Shown: positions 1-11,093 of the stretch, in pieces
How the letters are laid out: the number at the start of each line of letters is the position of its first letter
How positions within the stretch are numbered: position 1 is the stretch's first letter
DNA from: Megalobrama amblycephala
Taxonomy: Eukaryota > Chordata > Actinopteri > Cypriniformes > Xenocyprididae
Length of the DNA: 64,000 nucleotides
Assembly (NCBI RefSeq): GCF_018812025.1
Contig: NC_063044.1
Coordinates: 39,441,243 to 39,505,242 of the forward strand
Direction of reading: 5' to 3'
Made by a program: the position numbers and the translations under genes
The notes under the pieces: model-generated
What the model saw: the letters and a program-made list of their open reading frames with translations, nothing else
What the model was told of the DNA's origin: nothing
Databases searched by the model: none

Positions 1-902
1 TGACGCACAATTAAAAAATTAAAAAAGAAATTCAAATCAAGTTGAATTTTCTAGAATTTCCTATAGACCATTAACCATAACGCTATATTTAAATGTACTG
101 AAAAATGAGCGAGGAGGAGGTTAGAAAATATGCAATCTTCGATCTTTTCATTTTTTCAAGGAACTTGATCTGATCACTACATCGTCTTAATCAGGCACAA
201 TGACTTACTGTCTACGACCCCTTGCTGATAAGGTTGCAAAAAGCATACTGCCGTCAAAGCCTCCTATAATAGTGTGAAGGTGTTGATTGTCAACACTTGT
301 CAGATGGTGTAAAGCCATTACAACAGCGAAACTACCAAGAATCTGTGTGTAAAAACGGTGATGCAAGTTGACTAAAAACAATTTTAGCCAGTATTGACAA
401 AAGATCATGTTTTTAGGCTAGCACGTGGGGTTAGGTACAAGAACCGGTTCTTTCGCCGATACTGAAATAATCTGACTCATGTACCATATCACACTGAACC
501 TTGTGAACCAAGAGCTGCTACTGTTATGAGACTTAACTCAGTGTTGTTGCTGACTGGTTGTGCATAATCTTTTATGAAGTTAAACATTCATGAGTTTTGT
601 GTTAATATGTTACCACATTAGTGTTTGTTTTTGTTTTGTTTTTTAGTATTTCAATATATAGCCTAAAGTTGGGTCCAATTTTGAAGGAATGCCACCAGTA
701 AAGAGTCTGTGAATATTCATAAAAGAACAGCATTATATGTATTCAACAATGTATATATGTTCTGCTGAAATCTGAAATGATCTCATTTGGCAACACTGTT
801 GAAGGCAGTAAGTGCAATAAGAATTGCATTTCATTTTCCAAATATTTCTTCCTAAAATGTACTAAAGTAATCATTAAAACCACCCAAAAACAAGGGTGAG
901 TA

Positions 903-1514
903 GTAATAGTAGTCGTAGTATAATTTTATTTAATGCCATGTCAGCATCTGAGGCTATTATTCAATTACAAAAGTACAAATATCACATAAATACAATAAAA
1001 ACCAAGCATGCAAACAAACAAAAACACAGAAAGTAATCTTGTAAATTATACAAGATTTTTAAAATTAACATGAGAAAAATTCTAAAAACTTTTCAGGCAA
1101 AATCTAACTAAATAAGTCCTTAAGTAAAGTCCTAACTTCATGAAAGAGCCTTCTACTTGCATTAAAACCAGGACAGTCCAATAAAATATGTTTGCATAGA
1201 GTTTGCAGAACATGCATAGAGTTGGGTCTTCACCTTAAAGCAAAAATGCATGAGTCTTGTATGACCTATCCGACATCTTCTGAACACCACTCGATCAAAT
1301 CTGGTTTTAAGGGAGATTAAAAGTCTGTTTGAGATTTCCAGATGGATTTCATGTAATTTATTATCTGCGCACGTATCCTACTCTTCTCGCCACTTATTTA
1401 ATATAACAATTAATAATAGGTCTGATATCTGAGGGAGGAATTTGACATTCATTTACTTCCTGATTAAAACCCTCCTTTGCAGCTGCATCAGCTCGCTCAT
1501 TTCCTAAAAGTCCA
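903..1514 (-). mobile_element. 5'-truncated non-LTR retrotransposon (I-like, RNase H-bearing) 3' end
   Basis: Read on the minus strand, about 1514 down to 1130 encodes the end of a LINE ORF2. It starts with an RNase H-like tail (GNERADAAAKEG), then the C-terminal region with RCRIGHTRLMH and a following Cys-rich stretch, broken by several stops. After it comes a 3' UTR ending in an AATAAA-like run and TAC/TAG triplets near 903. The whole 612-bp piece is bracketed by a perfect 13-bp direct repeat (acaagggtgagta at 890-902 and 1515-1527). That is a target-site duplication, so this is a genuine retrotransposition of a 5'-truncated copy. Assignment to the I superfamily rests on the RNase H domain and is less certain than the LINE call. 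Confidence 0.8.
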
Positions 1515-2477
1515 ACAAGGGTGAGTAAATCATGACAGAATCTTCATGTCGTTTCTACATGTTTATGACTTTTTAGAGTGGGAACCAAACTACACTGGAG
1601 CCCAATGACATTTCTCAAAATATCTTTTATGTTCCACAGATGAAAGAAAGTCATATACAGGGTTGGAACAACTATCCCTTTAATGAAAGCGTTGAGGAAC
1701 CAGAATCAGAATCATTAAATTCCTTACAATTCCCTCACTTGCTAAATGTTTAGGTAGCCACTGTCTATAAACAAGTATAGATGAAGTTCTCTCTCATTTA
1801 CACAAACTAAATGATATCAGTTTGAAAGCCATCACGTGAAACAACCGAAAACATACCAGCAAACACAAGATGCTTAGAATAAAACTGAAAAATAATGTTC
1901 TCTCACCCAAACGCCTAAAGGGAGCACTGCTGCATCTACTGATGATTATCATACAGATAAAAATCTCGCAAGCTTTTTTCGGTTACCCAAATCCTCTGGG
2001 TTTAAACGCCCTGCGAGACTAAACAGTGAAGCAGCCATTGAAGAGATTCAACACTCATTGTTTCATGAGACAGACATTCCTTGTCCAATTAGAATTCCTT
2101 TCATGGGCCCAGGGGGGAGAGCAGCACAGCTGGAGGCGCTGGGTTTGTCTGCAGCCCGAAAGCTCTCCACCTCTGCTGTGGACATCTCTTCCACAAACAA
2201 ACTCTCAAGTGGCCACAGAGGAGATGTTGTGAGACACAAACACATCTGCATAAAATAAAGAACAGCTCATTCAGAGCTATCTTGTCTGTGCGGGAACAAA
2301 ATGTCTTTATATGGCGTTGTCATCACCTCCATCAAAGTAGTTCATTGTACATACAATGTTGGGTTTGATGTCAAACAGAAATTGGGTCATGGGAGATATA
2401 AAAAATAAAATAAAATATTATGTCCAACTAAAACTTGGCATGCATCAACGGTCAACAGGAAAGAATGGAAAAAGCAG

Positions 2478-2720
2478 TAACACTTCACAATTTCATTTGA
2501 CACAAGTTAACTACATTAACATGAACTAACTACAAAGTGTTTATTAATCTTAGTTAATGTTAATTTCAAACATTTCAACATTTACTCATACATAATTAAA
2601 ATATAGTCATATCTGTTAATATTTGAACCTGAGCTAACATTAAAACAGCATTATTGTAACAAATGTATTGTTAGGTAATGGTAGTTAATGCATTAACCAA
2701 TGGGACCTTGTTGTAAAGTG
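2478..2720. repeat. Palindromic MITE, GTAACACTTTACAAT family, eroded copy
   Basis: The left end reads gtaacacttcacaattt and the right end ccttgttgtaaagtgt, an imperfect terminal inverted repeat. The interior consists of alternating ttagttaa/ttaactaa-type words. A better-preserved copy of the same family sits at 34516-34805 in wipi2. Confidence 0.65.
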
Positions 2721-3601
2721 TATCCAAAGATATAAAAAAGAAAAATATGTGTAACCTTGTCCATTTTGAGTCTATAATACAATATAAAGCACATAACCTT
2801 GTAATTTTTCATTTACTCATCCGTCTATTCCACAAACTTTAAAGGGCACTGATATGTCAACAGAAGATTTGATTTACAGAGACAATTGTAAATCCAATCC
2901 TTCAGGGCACTGTCACCATGTCTGCGATGATATCACAGAGATCAGTATGCATCAATCATATCCTGTTCATTTCCAAGCAAGAAGCGATTTCAAAAGAGTA
3001 GGGAAAACATCCCCAAGAAAACCCCATCGGTGGATTGTGAAACGGTATCTTAGCATTTAAAGATCAAGCACTGTAACCCTTTGTTAACCTGCTTCACTGG
3101 GCAAACGTAATAAGCAAAGATACAACACAAATAGTCTGCCACAAATGGTGGTCTTAATATCTTAATATATAACGGAGACACTGCCATCCAGATGAGGGGA
3201 ACCGAGAAAACAGCTGCCTCTGCTTCCTTCATCCGGTTAATACTCAGCTGATTTATGACTAATCCAACCTAACAAACCATGGACGGGAAGCTGCTTTCGG
3301 CTGATAACGCTCACATAAGTGAAAATAAAACATGTCCACAGACTATTGTGCTGTTTATAGAGATGTTGATGAAATGAAAGACTGCTTATCGTCTTAGCAT
3401 GCGTTTAGCATGAAGAGCCAGGCTGCTGCAACTCGCCCCAGCAGAAGCTAGCAGGATAGTCAGTCGCTTAGCCTTCCACATACACACACACACGAGCGAC
3501 AAATACACAGCGATACGAACCTAACTAGAAGTATGAAATGATAATTAACTCCGTAATGATTCAATTAAAACGACAAAAGAGCTTATTTGTCGGCGTTTTA
3601 C

Positions 3602-3656
3602 CTGTCAGTCGGATTTTGATGCTTGACCCGTTCCTTCGAGTCCCAGGATTCGACAT
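3602..3656 (-). CDS. smurf1: SMURF1 E3 ubiquitin ligase, coding exon 1
   Basis: The minus-strand exon starts with ATG at 3656-3654 and encodes MSNPGTRRNGSSIKIRLT plus one base, followed by a donor (CTGACAG|GTAAAA). This is the N-terminus of SMURF1, just before its C2 domain. SMURF1 is a C2-WW-HECT (NEDD4-family) ubiquitin ligase. It targets receptor-regulated SMADs, RhoA and other substrates, and its C2 domain directs it to membranes. Only 18 codons lie in the window; the C2, WW and HECT exons must lie to the left, beyond base 1. The gene points away from the myosin remnant and the arpc1 pair, the same order and orientation as in mammals. The match of all 18 residues to the known protein start makes the call firm despite its shortness. 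Confidence 0.93.
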
Positions 3657-3960
3657 CACTCCCACAAAATAACCAACCAACTTTCTCTCAGGATAAACCC
3701 AAGACGCTCGCTTCAAGCGGATATAAAAACGTATAAAAACGCGCTACGCTAATATGTGGGCTGTGCATGTGTTTCTAGGCGATAAAACGGTATTATTTCC
3801 GTCTGGCAAATCCCCTGTAGCTTTCAGACTTAACAACACAGGCTAACATTTTTTTGAGCTCAACGGCGTTCTGACATCACGTTAGTACAGCTGTACGTGC
3901 ACGTACTCGCGCTGGGGCGTGCGCGCGCTCGCTCTTCCGTCTGGCGCTGGCGGTGCGTTA
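3657..3960 (-). promoter_or_regulatory. smurf1: smurf1 5' UTR and CpG-rich promoter region
   Basis: Directly upstream of the smurf1 ATG the sequence becomes GC- and CpG-rich (e.g. gcgctggggcgtgcgcgcgc near 3910-3930), unlike the AT-rich flanks. This suits a TATA-less housekeeping promoter. The transcription start cannot be placed from sequence alone. Confidence 0.6.
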
Positions 3961-4096
3961 ATGGTATGTGATGTAAAAGGATATATTAGTCATGTGTGTT
4001 CTGATGATGTCCAAAGATGAATTACTTCTTGAAAAATCGTAAGTTGACCATTTTTTTGCAATGTCATAAAAATTATTTTTAATGATGGATCGATTT

Positions 4097-4536
4097 CATG
4101 ATTTCAAAACACTGCTTCATGAAGCTTTACGAATCTTTTGAGTCGAATCAGTGATTCGGATCTCCTATCAAACGGCTAAACTGTTGAAATCACGTGACTT
4201 TGGCGCTCCGATCCACTTATTCGATTCGTAAAGCTTTGTGTTTTGAAATCGGCCATTACTATATATTGTTTAAAAGTCGTTATTTTGGGGGGTTTTTGGC
4301 ACACAAAAAGTATTCTTGTCGTTTTATAATATTAAAGTTGAACCACTGAAGTCACATGAACTGATTTAATTATGTTTTTAGTACATTAATGGATCTTGAG
4401 AGTTACAATGGCATTGCTGTCTATGCAAGCCTCATTGAGCCATCAGATTTCATCAACAATATCTTAATTTGTGTTCTGAAGATGAACGAAGGTCTTACGG
4501 GTGTGGAACGACATGAGGGTGAGTAATAAATGACAT
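4097..4536. repeat. Dispersed repeat, copy 1 of a pair (see 8999-9471)
   Basis: It begins with atgatttcaaaacactgctt and contains an inner hairpin made of acgaatc...gattcgt arms. It runs through agtacattaatggatcttgagag and gaacgaaggtcttacgggtg, ending at gagggtgagtaataaatgac. The segment at 8999-9471 follows the same order with small differences, so both are copies of one non-autonomous DNA element. Copy 1 lacks the right terminus present in copy 2. Confidence 0.75.
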
Positions 4537-5588
4537 GTTTTGGCTTGTAATAAATAGTAGTTTGGCTTGTGTTTTGGCTTGTAATAAATAGTAATAACCA
4601 GATGATGAATGCAGATGATTTACATTAAATTTGCATGATTGCATTAATTGTGGCTTGATAATTGTCATGTGGTAGAAGCAAATAAGGTTGGTCTGAGGGG
4701 AAAGGATTGGATTTGAGGACTTTGGCAACTGGAAACAATAGAGCCATTTAATAGTGTTGTGCGGAAGAAAAGCCAATCCACATAAACAGCAGGCTAATGA
4801 GGGAGGCAGGCCACACATTGGCCTTTTTCAATCCATCACCACTTTAATGAGAAGAAAGGCATTGTGCTCTTGGCATTATAATGAAATGTATTTGATCTGA
4901 AGACTCATTAAAATGGAAACAAATACATATTAATGCAATTAATCAGTTCATTGCGTGGGATGCAATGTGGTTTAATGATGCACAATTCAAAAATGAACAT
5001 GTTGAATAAATAGAAACATTCTTGATCGATTCTTAAGGACATCTTATAATTATGGCATATCTTGACACTTGGGAGCTCATGCAGATATTGATCAAAAAAT
5101 ATTGCTCGTTTTGAAAATACAATGTGACTACAAATTATATTAATTTAATTATAAACTATATTAATGACACACATAGGGAAAAAAAGATTCACTGGTTTCC
5201 CATATAGAACTCTAGGATTCTTGTTTCAATTTTAAAGAACACTTCATGCCTTAAAACTTAAATTATTGCATAATACTTACATGTTTAATGGTTTCTTTTC
5301 AATTTTAGTGCTAAAGTATGTTTACAAGATGCTTAAGTCGTAATATTTTCTATTTACATATTATAATATTTTATATTTTATGAAATCAATTAAAACTAAA
5401 TCCAAAAAAATTATCCCATGATAAGAACCCCTAAGAGGTTATATGAAGCGCCTGACATTTCTAGCTTTAAGGTTCTATTACTTTAATTTTAGTAAAAATT
5501 AATTTTAGTTAAAACTTAAATTGCAAACTTTAGTATTAGCTGTGGTAGCATTTGTGTGGTTTGGATTTTAGAGAGTGATTGCAACACT

Positions 5589-5913
5589 AGGGCTTATAAT
5601 TCACCCAAAATGAAAATTCTGTCATCTTTTACTCCCCCTCAAGTTGCTCTAAACCTTATAAATTCCTTTGTTCTGTTGAACACAAAGGAAGATATTTTGA
5701 AAAAAGTTTGTAACCAGGTCGCTTTGGGACACCATTGACTTCCATAGTAGAAAAAAAATACTATGGAAGTCAATGGTGCCCCAGAACTGTTTAACACATT
5801 CTTCTAAATATCTTCCTTTGTGTTCAACAGAACAAAGACATTTATACAGGTTTGGAATGACACGAGGGTGAGTAAATGATGACAGTATTTTCATTTTTGG
5901 GTAAACTAATCCT
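5589..5913. mobile_element. MITE, AGTTCACCC/GGGTGAACT family, TTAA-flanked at right
   Basis: The left arm is attcacccaaaatgaaaattc and the right arm gaattttcattttgggt-like, meeting in a hairpin (cattgacttccatagta / tactatggaagtcaatg, 5733-5776). A TTAA follows at 5914-5917. Other copies are at 6912, 26188 and 46332. TTAA target use suggests a piggyBac-type origin. Confidence 0.75.
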
Positions 5914-6911
5914 TTAAATGCCTGAACTGAGCAACAATCATTGACGAAGTCTAACTACATTCACAACTAATTATATACGAGAGAATGTTTTAGAATGTGG
6001 TACATATCCTGTAAACTACCCCAAATATGAAATAATGCAAACAGATGCAGTGGATAGACAGTTTATTGACCTAATTTACTCACTCAGTTGAGAAGTTGAT
6101 GTAGCTCACTCCTGCCATCTCTTGGTCATGTGATAAATGCAGGAATTGATTGTTTGCCAGCTGAAACAGACAGAGCCTCTGAAACTAAAAGAAAAGATCT
6201 ATTAACTGATTGATTAATTGATGAAGCAGAAAAGGAATTGAATGAAAGTGTTTGGGTGTGGTTGTGGGGGTGTTGGGAGTCCCATCAGTAGTGTAGTGTC
6301 CATCCCCTACACCACTGCCGGTGATCTAGCCATCTCAGAATATAGCCTACTGCAGAGTTTGGATACCTATTTAATGTATGTAGTTGACATGAACAGCTTC
6401 TGTGTATCCAGCAGCATGTGTGTGTTCACAGCTTTGAGTTGGCACTCTTATTAATCAACCCCTCATGTGTCCACAAGCTTGGATTTAGTGTTGTGAGAGT
6501 GATTAAAAAAAAAAAAAAAAAAAAAAACATATAATCTAACAAAATAATTTTATTAGAATGATGTTATAGTAAATTATAAAGTAAAAAATAACTCAGTTGG
6601 TCAACTCATTCACTTTTTTAAGCAATAGAAAAATAATATAAATATAGATAAAATCTAATAAAATCATGAATGCAATTCTAAAAATCTAACTGATTATATA
6701 CTCAAAACAAGTAGACACAATTTGCAAATGAGGATAATACATAAACTTAATCTTATGCAGTTTTATTTCTTAAGCATTTAGCACATTTTAAGTATGTTAA
6801 GATATTTGGACTAGAAAAAAAAGACAAAAAATAAGATTTTCTGTGCAATGTATATTGAATAAAGACATTCTTATTATTTTTATTCAGCCACATAGAATTT
6901 CTAGGTCTTAA

Positions 6912-7148
6912 AGGGATAGTTCACCCAAAAATGAAAATTCTGTCATCATTTATTCAGCCTCATGTTGTACCAAACCTGTATGAGTTTCTTTGTTCTGTTG
7001 AACACAGAGGAAGATATTTTGAAGAATTCAGGAAACTGAACTGTTCTGGTGCACCATTGACTTCCATAGTATTTTTTCCCCCCTATGGAAGTCAATAGTA
7101 CCCCAAAACAGCCTGGGTACAAACTTTCTTCAAAATATCTTCAGATAG
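6912..7148. mobile_element. MITE of the AGGGATAGTTCACCC family, right end lost
   Basis: It starts immediately after TTAA (6908-6911) with agggatagttcacccaaaaa. It has a centre hairpin around 7060-7100 but stops at caaaatatcttc without the right terminus. The next element fragment begins shortly after it. Confidence 0.7.
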
Positions 7149-7199
7149 TAGTAAGTAGCACAAGTAGAATAGGGAAGGCATAGGACATACAGCGTAAGC

Positions 7200-7538
7200 T
7201 TTTTGAAGAATTCAGAAAACAGAAGCACGTGCAAGGCAATAATTTGTGTTTATAAAGCATATACAGTTGTATTTTTTTTTTAAATGCCCGATCGTTTCTC
7301 TAGATAAGACCCTTATTCCTTGTCTGGTATCGTTTAAAGCCCTTTGAAGCTGCACTAAAACTGTAATTTTGACCTTCAACCGTCTGGAGGCCACTGAAGT
7401 CCACTATAAGGAGAATAATCCTGAAATGGATTATTCCTTCATTAATTTTCAACTGAAGAAAGAAAGACATGAACATCATGGATGACATTGGGGTGACTAA
7501 ATTATCAGGAACATTTTATTTAAAAGTGGACTAATCCT
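7200..7538. mobile_element. Right half of an AGGATTAGTTCAC-type TTAA element
   Basis: The segment matches the right arm of the complete element at 15330-16160: shared words include agataagacccttattcct, gaccttcaaccgt and gaagaaagaaagacat. It ends ctaatcct followed by TTAA (7539-7542). The left half is missing. Confidence 0.7.
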
Positions 7539-7689
7539 TTAAGCATGCTGTGTTTCCTTTATCCAACTGTGACTGCAGTGATTTCAAAAATTAATGAAAT
7601 TAGTTTAATATTAATTAATAATAAAATATAGCAGTTGTGTGTTAGAAATAATACCACGGCTCTGTGTGGAGAAGAGTGATGAGCTTGAA

Positions 7690-7800
7690 ATATCACATAT
7701 TCCTAGTGGAGAAATTGGTGCTGGCAGGACCGAGAACACCAAAAAGGTCATGCAGTACTTTGCCAGTGTGGGTGCCACTAGAGAGAAGTCAGATTCAAAT
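7690..7800 (+). pseudogene. myh16: Myosin motor P-loop exon remnant
   Basis: The translation reads SGEIGAGRTENTKKVMQYFA, the phosphate-binding loop and following helix of a muscle myosin head. The invariant family motif is GESGAGKT. Here Ser is Ile and the catalytic Lys is Arg, so nucleotide binding would be lost. The frame stays open on both sides, but no flanking head sequence (SH3-like domain, purine loop) is recognisable. Confidence 0.85.
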
Positions 7801-8126
7801 GGTTTTGATGTCCTCTCTGTGGAACATCACACCCTGTTCTATAAGTCAAGGGTTTACACTGAATCATTTACTCCATTTTCTTTCCTGTCCTAGCTTCAGC
7901 AATGCTAAAACCACCAGGAACAACAACTCTTTGCCATCTTGTCCTATCTTCTCCTAACACAAAAGAAACAACATACAAAGCTTGCAAGTGCACTGAAGCA
8001 GTATCTGCTCAAGGTAGTTCTGAATCACCATGTCATATTTATTCAAGAGACCATTTATCTGAATCTATTTCTAAACTGGTTGGTGAAAACTTTGAGAGGT
8101 GACTGATTATTGTCTTACACCATTTT

Positions 8127-8605
8127 AGAACATTCAAAGCTGCTCTGTATGACAATAACCTGGGCCAGTCTGGCAACTTCCTAAAGCCAAAAAGATGAAA
8201 CAAAGTTCCCAAGGCCTATTTTGAGGTGGTTATGCTGGAACTGTATCCAGGAAAGAAATATTTCTATGTTGTTGCTAGATTGTCAAAGAAAAGGAATCCC
8301 AGGTGGGATACAACATTGCAGGATGGCTACACAAAAACAAAGATCCACTGAATGAAACAGTGGTGGGCCTGTTGCAGTCCTCCATGCCTCTTTTGGCTCA
8401 GCTCTTCAAAGCAGAGGAAGCTGCACCAGGAGCAAAAAAAAGGGCCTCTTCCTTCCAGACTGTTTCAGCTTTCTATATAGTCACCTGTAAGTATAACAAC
8501 AACCCCCCAAAACATGCACATGTTTAAGCTGATATTTTCTGTGGCTTTGGCCCCAACAGGAGAGCTGAATAAACTGATGACCACATTGCAGTGTGCCAAA
8601 TGAAC
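8127..8605 (+). pseudogene. myh16: Myosin motor exon remnants (loop 2 region)
   Basis: The first piece reads TFKAALYDNNLGQSGNFLKP, then hits TGA. A few bases on, AYFEV and YAGTV can be read only with a frameshift. The next piece, 8291-8482, is open and reads [20 protein letters not shown], continuing through loop 2 ([11 protein letters not shown]) to FQTVSAFY. After an intron with acceptor ccccaacag, 8560-8605 reads ELNKLMTTLQCA. These match consecutive segments of the muscle myosin upper and lower 50-kDa region next to the actin-binding loop. Confidence 0.88.
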
Positions 8606-8998
8606 AATAAGTTCATTTACATCCATGTTTTGCATTTTATTTTATTAACTTATTTTTTGCGTTTTATTCATATTCATATGTATTAATTATTAATATTAAT
8701 AATTCATTATATTAATTATTTCTATCTCTTGTTTTACTTCTATTTTGCCTTTTAATAAATGTCCTCTGCAAAGGTGTTTGTAAACAGGATTCAAATTGTG
8801 CTATATAAATCAGGATATATTTACATACACATATAGGAGTTCAGCCATTAAATTACCTGATAATCTGGATTATGTCATCACATTCCTAAAATTAAATACT
8901 TCTTAAAATACTTTTTTGTTGATTACATGATTACTTGGTATTCACAAAATGGCAATAGATTAATCATAATTCAATGATTTTCCCTATTTCAGATCATG

Positions 8999-9471
8999 GC
9001 AATGATTTCAAAACACTGTTCCATGAAGCTTCTGAGCTTTACGAATCTTTTGTTTCGAATCAGTGATTCAGATCTCCTATCAAATGGCTAAACTGCTGAA
9101 ATCACGTGACTTTGGTGCTCCGATTCACTGATTCGATTCGTAAAGCTCTGAAGCAGTGTTTTGAAATCGGCCCATATAGATATTGTTGAGAAGTCTTTAT
9201 TTTGTTTTTTGGCACACAAAAAATATTCTTGTCATTTTATAATATTAAGGTAGAACCACTGAACTGTTTCAAATATGTTTTTAGTACCTTTATGGACCTT
9301 GAGAGTTTGAATGGCTTTGCTCTCAATAGAGGCCTCACTGAGCCATCGGATTTCAACTAAAATATCTTAATTTGTGTTCTGAAAATGAACGAAGATCTTA
9401 CGGGTGTAGAACAACTTGAGGGTGAATAATAAATGACATTATTTTCATTTTTGGGTGAACTAACCCTTTAA
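8999..9471. repeat. Dispersed repeat, copy 2 of a pair (see 4097-4536)
   Basis: It has the same order of blocks as the copy at 4097-4536: gatttcaaaacactg, a gattcgt/acgaatc hairpin, ttggcacacaaaa, ttagtaccttta and gatcttacgggtg. It extends further right to ttttgggtgaactaaccctt, so the family ends like the TTAA elements. It lies inside the myosin remnant and abuts the Tc1 fragment. Confidence 0.75.
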
Positions 9472-10414
9472 GTCCTGTAAGTTGTGAGGTGGAGCCTCCA
9501 TGGATCGGACTTGTTTGTTCAGCACATCCCACAGATGCTCGATTGGATTGAGATCTGGGGAATTTGGAGGCCAAGTCAACACCTCATGAGTACATTGTTG
9601 TGCTCCTCAAACCATTCCTGAACCATTTTTGATTTGTGGCAGAGCGTATTATCCTGCTGAAAGAGGCCACAGCCACCAGGGAATACTGTTTCCATGAAAG
9701 GCTGTACATGGTCTGCAACAATGCTTAGGTAGGTGGTACGTGTCAAATTAACATCCACATGGATGGCAGGACACAAGGTTTCCCAGCAGAACATTGCCCA
9801 AAGCATCACACTACCTCCTCCATTGCTCCGTGGTCCAGTTCTGATGCTCATGTGCTCACTGTTGGTGCTTTCGGCGGTGGACAGGGGTCAGCATGGGCAC
9901 CCTGACTGGTCTGCAGCTATGCAGCCCCATACGCAACAAACTGCAATGCACTGTGTATTCTGACACCTTTCTATCAGAACCAGCATTAACTTCTTGAGCA
10001 ATCTGAGCTACAGTAGCTCGTCTTGTTGGATTGGACCACACGGGCCAGCCTTCGCTCCCCACGTGCATCAATGAGCCTTAAACACCCATGACCCTGTCGC
10101 CGGTTCACCACTGTTCCTTTCTTGGACCACTTTTGATAGACACTGACCACTGCAGACTGGGAACACCCCACAAGAACTGCAGTTTTGGAGATGCTCTGAC
10201 CCAGTCGTCTAGCCATCACAATTTTGCCCTCGTCAAACTCGCTCAAATTCTTACACTTGACCAATTTTCCTGCTTCTAACACATCAACTTTGAGGACAAA
10301 ATGTTCACTTGCTGCCTAATATATCCCACCCACTAACAGGTGCCGTGATGAAGAGATAATCAGTTTTATTCACTTCACCTCTCAGTGGTCATTATGTTAT
10401 GCCTGATCAGTGTA
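9472..10414 (-). mobile_element. Tc1-like transposon, 3'-truncated, dead transposase
   Basis: The outer end at 10414 reads, on the minus strand, TACACTGATCAGGCATAACA, the usual terminus of a fish Tc1 family. About 10282-9990 encodes the helix-turn-helix DNA-binding part ([20 protein letters not shown]). About 9851-9576 encodes part of the DDE catalytic domain (GGGSVMLWAMF, then FQQDNTLCHKSKMVQEWF). The pieces are in different frames with stops between them, so no active enzyme is made. The other terminus is missing; the fragment stops against the repeat at 9471. Confidence 0.88.
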
Positions 10415-11093
10415 GAGATATATATATTCAAATACATTCACCAACGCACATCCATTAAGCAGCACAGATTAATATTATTTCAGTATTCACTCTTGTGTTG
10501 TTTTTGATGCACTCTTAATCCTGCACCTGGCAACTGACATGTAACAGCATCCTAAAGGGAATCTGCATTTCCCAAAAAGGCTTTCCTAACAGACCTAAGT
10601 AGTTTAAGCAAAAGTTGTCCCTGTTAAACAGTAGCTCTCTTTCAATTAAGGCATACAAAAAAGACAAGACAAAAAAAACTGTACATGAAATCCATTATAG
10701 ATATTAACCCCTTGTCTCTCCCTATTTCAGAAATGGCCTCATTGCCAATTAGAGAAATGTGAGAAAATTCCTTCAGCTCAAACACGGTCAAAAAATATCC
10801 TTTTCCACGGTCGAAAAATATCCTTTTCTTAACTGCAGTGTTTTAGTTTCAGGTTAAAACTTTGCTCAAAGTGGCTTTCCAAGAGAACAAGATAAAGGCC
10901 AAAAAAAAAGAAGCTGTGAGCTGCTCTGGAGAAAACAACTGAAATTTTAAAGAATATTAAAGAACTTGATTAAAAATGTATCACTACTTCCAAAGAAAAG
11001 AGTGATGCCAAGAAAAGAGTACATGTCTGTGTCTGTGTGGTTTTCATTTTTAATGTAAATGAATTGCATTTTTACACCCTTAGGAACAAAATA

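Larger units (their letters stand above)
1..3601 (-). other. smurf1: smurf1 intron 1 (3' part beyond window)
   Basis: This is non-coding sequence downstream, on the minus strand, of the smurf1 exon 1 donor at 3601-3600. It holds a truncated LINE (903-1514) and a palindromic repeat (2478-2720). I see nothing recognisable in 1-880, 1700-2470 or 2720-3600. One open stretch on the minus strand at 205-408 is followed by a donor-like GTAAGT, but it matches no protein I know. Confidence 0.7.
3961..7640. other. Intergenic DNA between smurf1 and the myosin remnant
   Basis: No gene is seen. It holds four inverted-repeat elements or fragments (listed separately), a short tandem duplication of ttttggcttgtaataaatag at about 4538-4592, and an A-run at about 6507-6527. 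No trace of KPNA7, which lies next to SMURF1 in human, was recognised. Confidence 0.6.

Noticed and set aside
2026..2258. Three overlapping open frames around 2.1 kb on both strands
   Set aside because: Short, mutually overlapping, no recognisable homology or splice context; probably chance in a GC-richer patch.
7639..8102. Possible continuous small gene made from the chained open frames at 7639-8102
   Set aside because: Only the P-loop part has homology; the rest is unrelated filler between decayed myosin exons.
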